From Galerina marginata (lineage: Eukaryota; Basidiomycota; Agaricomycetes; Agaricales; Galerinaceae): a stretch of 64,000 nt of DNA. Made by a program: the position numbers and the translations under genes. Shown here one piece after another: positions 11,412 through 23,900 of this stretch. Where the stretch lies: positions 2,852,001 to 2,916,000 of the forward strand of contig JAECYW010000005.1 of NCBI GenBank assembly GCA_023014335.1. Reading direction: 5' to 3'. Under the pieces are notes generated by a model. That model ran no database searches and was not told where the DNA came from. It saw only the letters and a list, made by a program, of their open reading frames with translations. How positions within the stretch are numbered: the stretch's first letter is position 1; every line of letters starts with the position of its first letter.

Positions 11412-12142
11412 CACTGGGCGCAAAAGCCCTTTTTGAGAGACAAAAAAAGTGATTCTCAACCATTAGAAAATAATGACTTTATTGTGGGAAAAAAACTGTG
11501 TAAGCATTTGAAAATTGGGAGTTATTTTAGTAATACATTGTACGGATCCTAAAAATCAATAACCCAATCCACAAAAGCCAAAAATAAAAATGTGGAATGA
11601 GGTATCTCATTTGTAGAATAGATTTAAATGAAATTATGGGAGGCAAAAAAATTGAGATGCATGTTTGCTGGTATTATCTCAGAAAAAATGAGAGGAAAGG
11701 TAAACAAAAGTAATTCATTGCTGCAGAGAGTAAATGTAGTAATAAATTAGGTCTGAGGGAAGACACAAAATTCAATATTCAGAAATTGGTTTGTTGAGAA
11801 GGAGAAGGGAGTAAAAAAGTTCAAATGTTTTTAAAGTTTTCCAGAAGAGAAAAAATCATTACTGAAGTTGAAATTTTAAGATTCAAAAAATTAATTAACA
11901 GGTACTGGGCAAGTACACTGTGGGTACCAGGACAGTACTAGTTGGTAGGTGCCAAATTGCTTGGAAATTGGGGGATCAGGAGGATCTGTGTGACATGTGG
12001 TCACAGGCTAATCTACAAGGGAAAACGTGTGATTAAAGTCGGATAATGGAATAACTAAGGCAATTGTGATCGGATTTGCATGAAAAAAATTGCAAAATGA
12101 TTGGAAAAATGAGGGGAATACAATGGCGGGGTGAAATTAATC
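11412..12142 (+). repeat. Left terminal inverted repeat, unique part
   Basis: AT-rich sequence of about 730 bp, nearly identical to the reverse complement of 31804-32535. One difference lies about 33 bp from the end (A here, G on the other arm). The terminus itself can fold (GGGC-GCAAAA-GCCC). No open frame of note is present. Confidence 0.85.
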
Positions 12143-15100
12143 ATAGTCTGCGGTTGAAAATGCAACAGGAGATCATCTCCGCGGTTGAAATTGGGGGAGG
12201 AGATCATGATCGCTAAATTGATTTGAGGGGATTTTGAGTATTTGGTGAAGTGGATCACAGTCTGCGGTTGAAAATGCAGCAGGAGATCATCTCCGCAGTT
12301 GAAATTGGGGGAGGAGATCATGATCGCTAAATTGATTTGAGGGGATTTTGAGTATTTGGTGAAGTGGATCACAGTCTGTGGTTGAAATTGGACTAGGAGA
12401 TCATGATTGCTAAATTGATTTGAGGGGATTTTGAGTATTTGGTGAAGTGGATCACAGTCTGCGGTTGAAAATGCAACAGGAGATCATCTCCGCGGTTGAA
12501 ATTGGGGGAGGAGATCATGATCGCTAAATTGATTTGAGGGGATTTTGAGTATTTGGTGAAGTGGATCACAGTCTGCGGTTGAAAATGCAGCAGGAGATCA
12601 TCTCCGCAGTTGAAATTGGGGGAGGAGATCATGATCGCTAAATTGATTTGAGGGGATTTTGAGTATTTGGTGAAGTGGATCACAGTCTGTGGTTGAAATT
12701 GGACTAGGAGATCATGATTGCTAAATTGATTTGAGGGGATTTTGAGTATTTGGTGAAGTGGATCACAGTCTGCGGTTGAAAATGCAACAGGAGATCATCT
12801 CCGCGGTTGAAATTGGGGGAGGAGATCATGATCGCTAAATTGATTTGAGGGGATTTTGAGTATTTGGTGAAGTGGATCACAGTCTGTGGTTGAAATTGGA
12901 CTAGGAGATCATGATTGCTAAATTGATTTGAGGGGATTTTGAGTATTTGGTGAAGTGGATCACAGTCTGCGGTTGAAAATGCAACAGGAGATCATCTCCG
13001 CGGTTGAAATTGGGGGAGGAGATCATGATCGCTAAATTGATTTGAGGGGATTTTGAGTATTTGGTGAAGTGGATCACAGTCTGTGGTTGAAATTGGACTA
13101 GGAGATCATGATTGCTAAATTGATTTGAGGGGATTTTGAGTATTTGGTGAAGTGGATCACAGTCTGCGGTTGAAAATGCAACAGGAGATCATCTCCGCGG
13201 TTGAAATTGGGGGAGGAGATCATGATCGCTAAATTGATTTGAGGGGATTTTGAGTATTTGGTGAAGTGGATCACAGTCTGCGGTTGAAAATGCAGCAGGA
13301 GATCATCTCCGCAGTTGAAATTGGGGGAGGAGATCATGATCGCTAAATTGATTTGAGGGGATTTTGAGTATTTGGTGAAGTGGATCACAGTCTGTGGTTG
13401 AAATTGGACTAGGAGATCATGATTGCTAAATTGATTTGAGGGGATTTTGAGTATTTGGTGAAGTGGATCACAGTCTGCGGTTGAAAATGCAACAGGAGAT
13501 CATCTCCGCGGTTGAAATTGGGGGAGGAGATCATGATCGCTAAATTGATTTGAGGGGATTTTGAGTATTTGGTGAAGTGGATCACAGTCTGCGGTTGAAA
13601 ATGCAGCAGGAGATCATCTCCGCAGTTGAAATTGGGGGAGGAGATCATGATCGCTAAATTGATTTGAGGGGATTTTGAGTATTTGGTGAAGTGGATCACA
13701 GTCTGTGGTTGAAATTGGACTAGGAGATCATGATTGCTAAATTGATTTGAGGGGATTTTGAGTATTTGGTGAAGTGGATCACAGTCTGCGGTTGAAAATG
13801 CAACAGGAGATCATCTCCGCGGTTGAAATTGGGGGAGGAGATCATGATCGCTAAATTGATTTGAGGGGATTTTGAGTATTTGGTGAAGTGGATCACAGTC
13901 TGTGGTTGAAATTGGACTAGGAGATCATGATTGCTAAATTGATTTGAGGGGATTTTGAGTATTTGGTGAAGTGGATCACAGTCTGCGGTTGAAAATGCAA
14001 CAGGAGATCATCTCCGCGGTTGAAATTGGGGGAGGAGATCATGATCGCTAAATTGATTTGAGGGGATTTTGAGTATTTGGTGAAGTGGATCACAGTCTGT
14101 GGTTGAAATTGGACTAGGAGATCATGATTGCTAAATTGATTTGAGGGGATTTTGAGTATTTGGTGAAGTGGATCACAGTCTGCGGTTGAAAATGCAACAG
14201 GAGATCATCTCCGCGGTTGAAATTGGGGGAGGAGATCATGATCGCTAAATTGATTTGAGGGGATTTTGAGTATTTGGTGAAGTGGATCACAGTCTGTGGT
14301 TGAAATTGGACTAGGAGATCATGATTGCTAAATTGATTTGAGGGGATTTTGAGTATTTGGTGAAGTGGATCACAGTCTGCGGTTGAAAATGCAACAGGAG
14401 ATCATCTCCGCGGTTGAAATTGGGGGAGGAGATCATGATCGCTAAATTGATTTGAGGGGATTTTGAGTATTTGGTGAAGTGGATCACAGTCTGCGGTTGA
14501 AAATGCAGCAGGAGATCATCTCCGCAGTTGAAATTGGGGGAGGAGATCATGATCGCTAAATTGATTTGAGGGGATTTTGAGTATTTGGTGAAGTGGATCA
14601 CAGTCTGTGGTTGAAATTGGACTAGGAGATCATGATTGCTAAATTGATTTGAGGGGATTTTGAGTATTTGGTGAAGTGGATCACAGTCTGCGGTTGAAAA
14701 TGCAACAGGAGATCATCTCCGCGGTTGAAATTGGGGGAGGAGATCATGATCGCTAAATTGATTTGAGGGGATTTTGAGTATTTGGTGAAGTGGATCACAG
14801 TCTGCGGTTGAAAATGCAGCAGGAGATCATCTCCGCAGTTGAAATTGGGGGAGGAGATCATGATCGCTAAATTGATTTGAGGGGATTTTGAGTATTTGGT
14901 GAAGTGGATCACAGTCTGTGGTTGAAATTGGACTAGGAGATCATGATTGCTAAATTGATTTGAGGGGATTTTGAGTATTTGGTGAAGTGGATCACAGTCT
15001 GCGGTTGAAAATGCAACAGGAGATCATCTCCGCGGTTGAAATTGGGGGAGGAGATCATGATCGCTAAATTGATTTGAGGGGATTTTGAGTATTTGGTGAA

Positions 15101-18100
15101 GTGGATCACAGTCTGTGGTTGAAATTGGACTAGGAGATCATGATTGCTAAATTGATTTGAGGGGATTTTGAGTATTTGGTGAAGTGGATCACAGTCTGCG
15201 GTTGAAAATGCAACAGGAGATCATCTCCGCGGTTGAAATTGGGGGAGGAGATCATGATCGCTAAATTGATTTGAGGGGATTTTGAGTATTTGGTGAAGTG
15301 GATCACAGTCTGTGGTTGAAATTGGACTAGGAGATCATGATTGCTAAATTGATTTGAGGGGATTTTGAGTATTTGGTGAAGTGGATCACAGTCTGCGGTT
15401 GAAAATGCAACAGGAGATCATCTCCGCGGTTGAAATTGGGGGAGGAGATCATGATCGCTAAATTGATTTGAGGGGATTTTGAGTATTTGGTGAAGTGGAT
15501 CACAGTCTGTGGTTGAAATTGGACTAGGAGATCATGATTGCTAAATTGATTTGAGGGGATTTTGAGTATTTGGTGAAGTGGATCACAGTCTGCGGTTGAA
15601 AATGCAACAGGAGATCATCTCCGCGGTTGAAATTGGGGGAGGAGATCATGATCGCTAAATTGATTTGAGGGGATTTTGAGTATTTGGTGAAGTGGATCAC
15701 AGTCTGCGGTTGAAAATGCAGCAGGAGATCATCTCCGCAGTTGAAATTGGGGGAGGAGATCATGATCGCTAAATTGATTTGAGGGGATTTTGAGTATTTG
15801 GTGAAGTGGATCACAGTCTGTGGTTGAAATTGGACTAGGAGATCATGATTGCTAAATTGATTTGAGGGGATTTTGAGTATTTGGTGAAGTGGATCACAGT
15901 CTGCGGTTGAAAATGCAACAGGAGATCATCTCCGCGGTTGAAATTGGGGGAGGAGATCATGATCGCTAAATTGATTTGAGGGGATTTTGAGTATTTGGTG
16001 AAGTGGATCACAGTCTGTGGTTGAAATTGGACTAGGAGATCATGATTGCTAAATTGATTTGAGGGGATTTTGAGTATTTGGTGAAGTGGATCACAGTCTG
16101 CGGTTGAAAATGCAACAGGAGATCATCTCCGCGGTTGAAATTGGGGGAGGAGATCATGATCGCTAAATTGATTTGAGGGGATTTTGAGTATTTGGTGAAG
16201 TGGATCACAGTCTGTGGTTGAAATTGGACTAGGAGATCATGATTGCTAAATTGATTTGAGGGGATTTTGAGTATTTGGTGAAGTGGATCACAGTCTGCGG
16301 TTGAAAATGCAACAGGAGATCATCTCCGCGGTTGAAATTGGGGGAGGAGATCATGATCGCTAAATTGATTTGAGGGGATTTTGAGTATTTGGTGAAGTGG
16401 ATCACAGTCTGCGGTTGAAAATGCAACAGGAGATCATCTCCGCGGTTGAAATTGGGGGAGGAGATCATGATCGCTAAATTGATTTGAGGGGATTTTGAGT
16501 ATTTGGTGAAGTGGATCACAGTCTGCGGTTGAAAATGCAACAGGAGATCATCTCCGCGGTTGAAATTGGGGGAGGAGATCATGATCGCTAAATTGATTTG
16601 AGGGGATTTTGAGTATTTGGTGAAGTGGATCACAGTCTGCGGTTGAAAATGCAACAGGAGATCATCTCCGCGGTTGAAATTGGGGGAGGAGATCATGATC
16701 GCTAAATTGATTTGAGGGGATTTTGAGTATTTGGTGAAGTGGATCACAGTCTGCGGTTGAAAATGCAGCAGGAGATCATCTCCGCAGTTGAAATTGGGGG
16801 AGGAGATCATGATCGCTAAATTGATTTGAGGGGATTTTGAGTATTTGGTGAAGTGGATCACAGTCTGCGGTTGAAAATGCAGCAGGAGATCATCTCCGCG
16901 GTTGAAATTGGGGGAGGAGATCATGATCGCTAAATTGATTTGAGGGGATTTTGAGTATTTGGTGAAGTGGATCACAGTCTGCGGTTGAAAATGCAGCAGG
17001 AGATCATCTCCGCAGTTGAAATTGGGGGAGGAGATCATGATCGCTAAATTGATTTGAGGGGATTTTGAGTATTTGGTGAAGTGGATCACAGTCTGTGGTT
17101 GAAATTGGACTAGGAGATCATGATTGCTAAATTGATTTGAGGGGATTTTGAGTATTTGGTGAAGTGGATCACAGTCTGCGGTTGAAAATGCAACAGGAGA
17201 TCATCTCCGCGGTTGAAATTGGGGGAGGAGATCATGATCGCTAAATTGATTTGAGGGGATTTTGAGTATTTGGTGAAGTGGATCACAGTCTGTGGTTGAA
17301 ATTGGACTAGGAGATCATGATTGCTAAATTGATTTGAGGGGATTTTGAGTATTTGGTGAAGTGGATCACAGTCTGCGGTTGAAAATGCAACAGGAGATCA
17401 TCTCCGCGGTTGAAATTGGGGGAGGAGATCATGATCGCTAAATTGATTTGAGGGGATTTTGAGTATTTGGTGAAGTGGATCACAGTCTGCGGTTGAAAAT
17501 GCAACAGGAGATCATCTCCGCGGTTGAAATTGGGGGAGGAGATCATGATCGCTAAATTGATTTGAGGGGATTTTGAGTATTTGGTGAAGTGGATCACAGT
17601 CTGCGGTTGAAAATGCAACAGGAGATCATCTCCGCGGTTGAAATTGGGGGAGGAGATCATGATCGCTAAATTGATTTGAGGGGATTTTGAGTATTTGGTG
17701 AAGTGGATCACAGTCTGCGGTTGAAAATGCAACAGGAGATCATCTCCGCGGTTGAAATTGGGGGAGGAGATCATGATCGCTAAATTGATTTGAGGGGATT
17801 TTGAGTATTTGGTGAAGTGGATCACAGTCTGCGGTTGAAAATGCAGCAGGAGATCATCTCCGCAGTTGAAATTGGGGGAGGAGATCATGATCGCTAAATT
17901 GATTTGAGGGGATTTTGAGTATTTGGTGAAGTGGATCACAGTCTGCGGTTGAAAATGCAGCAGGAGATCATCTCCGCGGTTGAAATTGGGGGAGGAGATC
18001 ATGATCGCTAAATTGATTTGAGGGGATTTTGAGTATTTGGTGAAGTGGATCACAGTCTGCGGTTGAAAATGCAGCAGGAGATCATCTCCGCAGTTGAAAT

Positions 18101-20374
18101 TGGGGGAGGAGATCATGATCGCTAAATTGATTTGAGGGGATTTTGAGTATTTGGTGAAGTGGATCACAGTCTGTGGTTGAAATTGGACTAGGAGATCATG
18201 ATTGCTAAATTGATTTGAGGGGATTTTGAGTATTTGGTGAAGTGGATCACAGTCTGCGGTTGAAAATGCAACAGGAGATCATCTCCGCGGTTGAAATTGG
18301 GGGAGGAGATCATGATCGCTAAATTGATTTGAGGGGATTTTGAGTATTTGGTGAAGTGGATCACAGTCTGCGGTTGAAAATGCAACAGGAGATCATCTCC
18401 GCGGTTGAAATTGGGGGAGGAGATCATGATCGCTAAATTGATTTGAGGGGATTTTGAGTATTTGGTGAAGTGGATCACAGTCTGCGGTTGAAAATGCAGC
18501 AGGAGATCATCTCCGCAGTTGAAATTGGGGGAGGAGATCATGATCGCTAAATTGATTTGAGGGGATTTTGAGTATTTGGTGAAGTGGATCACAGTCTGCG
18601 GTTGAAAATGCAGCAGGAGATCATCTCCGCGGTTGAAATTGGGGGAGGAGATCATGATCGCTAAATTGATTTGAGGGGATTTTGAGTATTTGGTGAAGTG
18701 GATCACAGTCTGCGGTTGAAAATGCAGCAGGAGATCATCTCCGCAGTTGAAATTGGGGGAGGAGATCATGATCGCTAAATTGATTTGAGGGGATTTTGAG
18801 TATTTGGTGAAGTGGATCACAGTCTGTGGTTGAAATTGGACTAGGAGATCATGATTGCTAAATTGATTTGAGGGGATTTTGAGTATTTGGTGAAGTGGAT
18901 CACAGTCTGCGGTTGAAAATGCAACAGGAGATCATCTCCGCGGTTGAAATTGGGGGAGGAGATCATGATCGCTAAATTGATTTGAGGGGATTTTGAGTAT
19001 TTGGTGAAGTGGATCACAGTCTGCGGTTGAAAATGCAACAGGAGATCATCTCCGCGGTTGAAATTGGGGGAGGAGATCATGATCGCTAAATTGATTTGAG
19101 GGGATTTTGAGTATTTGGTGAAGTGGATCACAGTCTGCGGTTGAAAATGCAACAGGAGATCATCTCCGCGGTTGAAATTGGGGGAGGAGATCATGATCGC
19201 TAAATTGATTTGAGGGGATTTTGAGTATTTGGTGAAGTGGATCACAGTCTGTGGTTGAAATTGGACTAGGAGATCATGATTGCTAAATTGATTTGAGGGG
19301 ATTTTGAGTATTTGGTGAAGTGGATCACAGTCTGCGGTTGAAAATGCAACAGGAGATCATCTCCGCGGTTGAAATTGGGGGAGGAGATCATGATCGCTAA
19401 ATTGATTTGAGGGGATTTTGAGTATTTGGTGAAGTGGATCACAGTCTGCGGTTGAAAATGCAACAGGAGATCATCTCCGCGGTTGAAATTGGGGGAGGAG
19501 ATCATGATCGCTAAATTGATTTGAGGGGATTTTGAGTATTTGGTGAAGTGGATCACAGTCTGCGGTTGAAAATGCAACAGGAGATCATCTCCGCGGTTGA
19601 AATTGGGGGAGGAGATCATGATCGCTAAATTGATTTGAGGGGATTTTGAGTATTTGGTGAAGTGGATCACAGTCTGCGGTTGAAAATGCAACAGGAGATC
19701 ATCTCCGCGGTTGAAATTGGGGGAGGAGATCATGATCGCTAAATTGATTTGAGGGGATTTTGAGTATTTGGTGAAGTGGATCACAGTCTGCGGTTGAAAA
19801 TGCAACAGGAGATCATCTCCGCGGTTGAAATTGGGGGAGGAGATCATGATTGCTAAATTGATTTGAGGGGATTTTGAGTATTTGGTGAAGTGGATCACAG
19901 TCTGCGGTTGAAAATGCAACAGGAGATCATCTCCGCGGTTGAAATTGGGGGAGGAGATCATGATCGCTAAATTGATTTGAGGGGATTTTGAGTATTTGGT
20001 GAAGTGGATCACAGTCTGCGGTTGAAAATGCAACAGGAGATCATCTCCGCGGTTGAAATTGGGGGAGGAGATCATGATCGCTAAATTGATTTGAGGGGAT
20101 TTTGAGTATTTGGTGAAGTGGATCACAGTCTGCGGTTGAAAATGCAACAGGAGATCATCTCCGCAGTTGAAATTGGGGGAGGAGATCATGATCGCTAAAT
20201 TGATTTGAGGGGATTTTGAGTATTTGGTGAAGTGGATCACAGTCTGCGGTTGAAAATGCAGCAGGAGATCATCTCCGCGGTTGAAATTGGGGGAGGAGAT
20301 CATGATCGCTAAATTGATTTGAGGGGATTTTGAGTATTTGGTGAAGTGGATCACAGTCTGCGGTTGAAAATGCA
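12143..20374 (-). repeat. Left satellite array, 114/83-bp monomers
   Basis: By hand count about 78 monomers: roughly 56 of type A (114 bp) and 22 of type B (83 bp, marked by TTGGACTAGGAG). Spacing between B monomers is always 83 plus a multiple of 114 (197, 311, 425, 653, 881). From about 13096 to 15833 a 1,213-bp higher-order unit repeats (A-A-B, A-A-B, A-B, A-B, A-B). Nearer the centre, runs of A monomers lengthen. Because 114 is divisible by three, A runs look like open frames of a 38-residue repeat; B monomers end them. I do not regard these as genes. Confidence 0.9.
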
Positions 20375-20973
20375 AATTCTTTTTTCTGACAAAGTCCCGA
20401 ACACTTTCAAAGAATGGGTTGATCGAGCAACCCAATACAACACAAACTCATCCGACGAGGGGCATGTTTCAACTGCCACAAGACAGGGCACCTTTCTCGA
20501 GACTGCCCTGACAAGAGAAACCGATCTAATTCCTGAGGGAATTCTGGATCAAACACAAACACAAACAACACGCCAAAGAAGTGGACTCCTAGCGAGCTCC
20601 ACACTCACGTATGATCCCTCTCTGCGGAAGAACGAGAAGAACTTGGAAATTTGATGATAAAGGAGACAGGTTTTTGAAATGGGAGCGAATCGACGTCAGT
20701 CTCCCCTTATTTAGCAATTCATTCTGTATTTATGGCAAAGATCAAGAAGAAATCTATTTCATTACCTGCGATTATCTCGATCCAAAATCAGAACAAATCA
20801 AAATCCATCGAAATGTCAGCCCTCCTCAACTCAGGAGGAGGAGGAAAGTTCATCGATCAGAACTATGCACGGAAGCTGGACCTACAAACCCGGAAATTAG
20901 AAGAACCCCTTATGGTATACAACATGGACGGAACACAGAACAAGAAAGGAACCATTTCACACTACATCATTTG
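20375..20973 (+). pseudogene. Decayed Ty3/gypsy gag-protease fragment at palindrome centre
   Basis: The only non-satellite sequence between the arms. It encodes a piece of a gag capsid region (TFKEWVDRATQYN), then in another frame a CCHC zinc knuckle (CFNCHKTGHLSRDC, C-X2-C-X4-H-X4-C) and a retropepsin-like region (LLNSGGGGKFIDQNYARKL). The expected catalytic triplet DSG reads NSG, and in-frame TGA codons interrupt the knuckle-to-protease frame at three places. No reverse transcriptase, integrase or LTR is present. It is a dead fragment, probably captured during formation or repair of the palindrome. It could also be a relic of an element that once inserted between inverted copies. Confidence 0.75.
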
Positions 20974-23900
20974 GCGATCATGATCTCCTTCCCCAATTTC
21001 AACCGCAGAGATGATCTCCTGCTGCATTTTCAACCGCAGACTGTGATCCACTTCACCAAATACTCAAAATCCCCTCAAATCAATTTAGCAATCATGATCT
21101 CCTAGTCCATTTTCAACCGCAGACTGTGATCCACTTCACCAAATACTCAAAATCCCCTCAAATCAATTTAGCGATCATGATCTCCTCCCCCAATTTCAAC
21201 CGCGGAGATGATCTCCTGTTGCATTTTCAACCGCAGACTGTGATCCACTTCACCAAATACTCAAAATCCCCTCAAATCAATTTAGCGATCATGATCTCCT
21301 CCCCCAATTTCAACCGCGGAGATGATCTCCTGTTGCATTTTCAACCGCAGACTGTGATCCACTTCACCAAATACTCAAAATCCCCTCAAATCAATTTAGC
21401 GATCATGATCTCCTCCCCCAATTTCAACCGCGGAGATGATCTCCTGTTGCATTTTCAACCGCAGACTGTGATCCACTTCACCAAATACTCAAAATCCCCT
21501 CAAATCAATTTAGCGATCATGATCTCCTCCCCCAATTTCAACCGCGGAGATGATCTCCTGTTGCATTTTCAACCGCAGACTGTGATCCACTTCACCAAAT
21601 ACTCAAAATCCCCTCAAATCAATTTAGCGATCATGATCTCCTCCCCCAATTTCAACCGCGGAGATGATCTCCTGTTGCATTTTCAACCGCAGACTGTGAT
21701 CCACTTCACCAAATACTCAAAATCCCCTCAAATCAATTTAGCGATCATGATCTCCTCCCCCAATTTCAACCGCGGAGATGATCTCCTGTTGCATTTTCAA
21801 CCGCAGACTGTGATCCACTTCACCAAATACTCAAAATCCCCTCAAATCAATTTAGCGATCATGATCTCCTCCCCCAATTTCAACCGCGGAGATGATCTCC
21901 TGTTGCATTTTCAACCGCAGACTGTGATCCACTTCACCAAATACTCAAAATCCCCTCAAATCAATTTAGCGATCATGATCTCCTCCCCCAATTTCAACCG
22001 CGGAGATGATCTCCTGTTGCATTTTCAACCGCAGACTGTGATCCACTTCACCAAATACTCAAAATCCCCTCAAATCAATTTAGCGATCATGATCTCCTCC
22101 CCCAATTTCAACCGCGGAGATGATCTCCTGTTGCATTTTCAACCGCAGACTGTGATCCACTTCACCAAATACTCAAAATCCCCTCAAATCAATTTAGCGA
22201 TCATGATCTCCTCCCCCAATTTCAACCGCGGAGATGATCTCCTGTTGCATTTTCAACCGCAGACTGTGATCCACTTCACCAAATACTCAAAATCCCCTCA
22301 AATCAATTTAGCGATCATGATCTCCTCCCCCAATTTCAACCGCGGAGATGATCTCCTGTTGCATTTTCAACCGCAGACTGTGATCCACTTCACCAAATAC
22401 TCAAAATCCCCTCAAATCAATTTAGCAATCATGATCTCCTAGTCCAATTTCAACCACAGACTGTGATCCACTTCACCAAATACTCAAAATCCCCTCAAAT
22501 CAATTTAGCGATCATGATCTCCTCCCCCAATTTCAACCGCGGAGATGATCTCCTGTTGCATTTTCAACCGCAGACTGTGATCCACTTCACCAAATACTCA
22601 AAATCCCCTCAAATCAATTTAGCGATCATGATCTCCTCCCCCAATTTCAACCGCGGAGATGATCTCCTGTTGCATTTTCAACCGCAGACTGTGATCCACT
22701 TCACCAAATACTCAAAATCCCCTCAAATCAATTTAGCGATCATGATCTCCTCCCCCAATTTCAACCGCGGAGATGATCTCCTGTTGCATTTTCAACCGCA
22801 GACTGTGATCCACTTCACCAAATACTCAAAATCCCCTCAAATCAATTTAGCAATCATGATCTCCTAGTCCAATTTCAACCACAGACTGTGATCCACTTCA
22901 CCAAATACTCAAAATCCCCTCAAATCAATTTAGCGATCATGATCTCCTCCCCCAATTTCAACCGCGGAGATGATCTCCTGTTGCATTTTCAACCGCAGAC
23001 TGTGATCCACTTCACCAAATACTCAAAATCCCCTCAAATCAATTTAGCAATCATGATCTCCTAGTCCAATTTCAACCACAGACTGTGATCCACTTCACCA
23101 AATACTCAAAATCCCCTCAAATCAATTTAGCGATCATGATCTCCTCCCCCAATTTCAACCGCGGAGATGATCTCCTGTTGCATTTTCAACCGCAGACTGT
23201 GATCCACTTCACCAAATACTCAAAATCCCCTCAAATCAATTTAGCGATCATGATCTCCTCCCCCAATTTCAACCGCGGAGATGATCTCCTGTTGCATTTT
23301 CAACCGCAGACTGTGATCCACTTCACCAAATACTCAAAATCCCCTCAAATCAATTTAGCGATCATGATCTCCTCCCCCAATTTCAACCGCGGAGATGATC
23401 TCCTGTTGCATTTTCAACCGCAGACTGTGATCCACTTCACCAAATACTCAAAATCCCCTCAAATCAATTTAGCGATCATGATCTCCTCCCCCAATTTCAA
23501 CCGCGGAGATGATCTCCTGTTGCATTTTCAACCGCAGACTGTGATCCACTTCACCAAATACTCAAAATCCCCTCAAATCAATTTAGCGATCATGATCTCC
23601 TCCCCCAATTTCAACCGCGGAGATGATCTCCTGTTGCATTTTCAACCGCAGACTGTGATCCACTTCACCAAATACTCAAAATCCCCTCAAATCAATTTAG
23701 CGATCATGATCTCCTCCCCCAATTTCAACCGCGGAGATGATCTCCTGTTGCATTTTCAACCGCAGACTGTGATCCACTTCACCAAATACTCAAAATCCCC
23801 TCAAATCAATTTAGCAATCATGATCTCCTAGTCCAATTTCAACCACAGACTGTGATCCACTTCACCAAATACTCAAAATCCCCTCAAATCAATTTAGCGA

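Noticed and set aside
20346..20654. 102-codon plus-strand frame at the palindrome centre
   Set aside because: It begins in satellite and reads the retroelement fragment in the wrong frame after the capsid part; the zinc knuckle lies in another frame.
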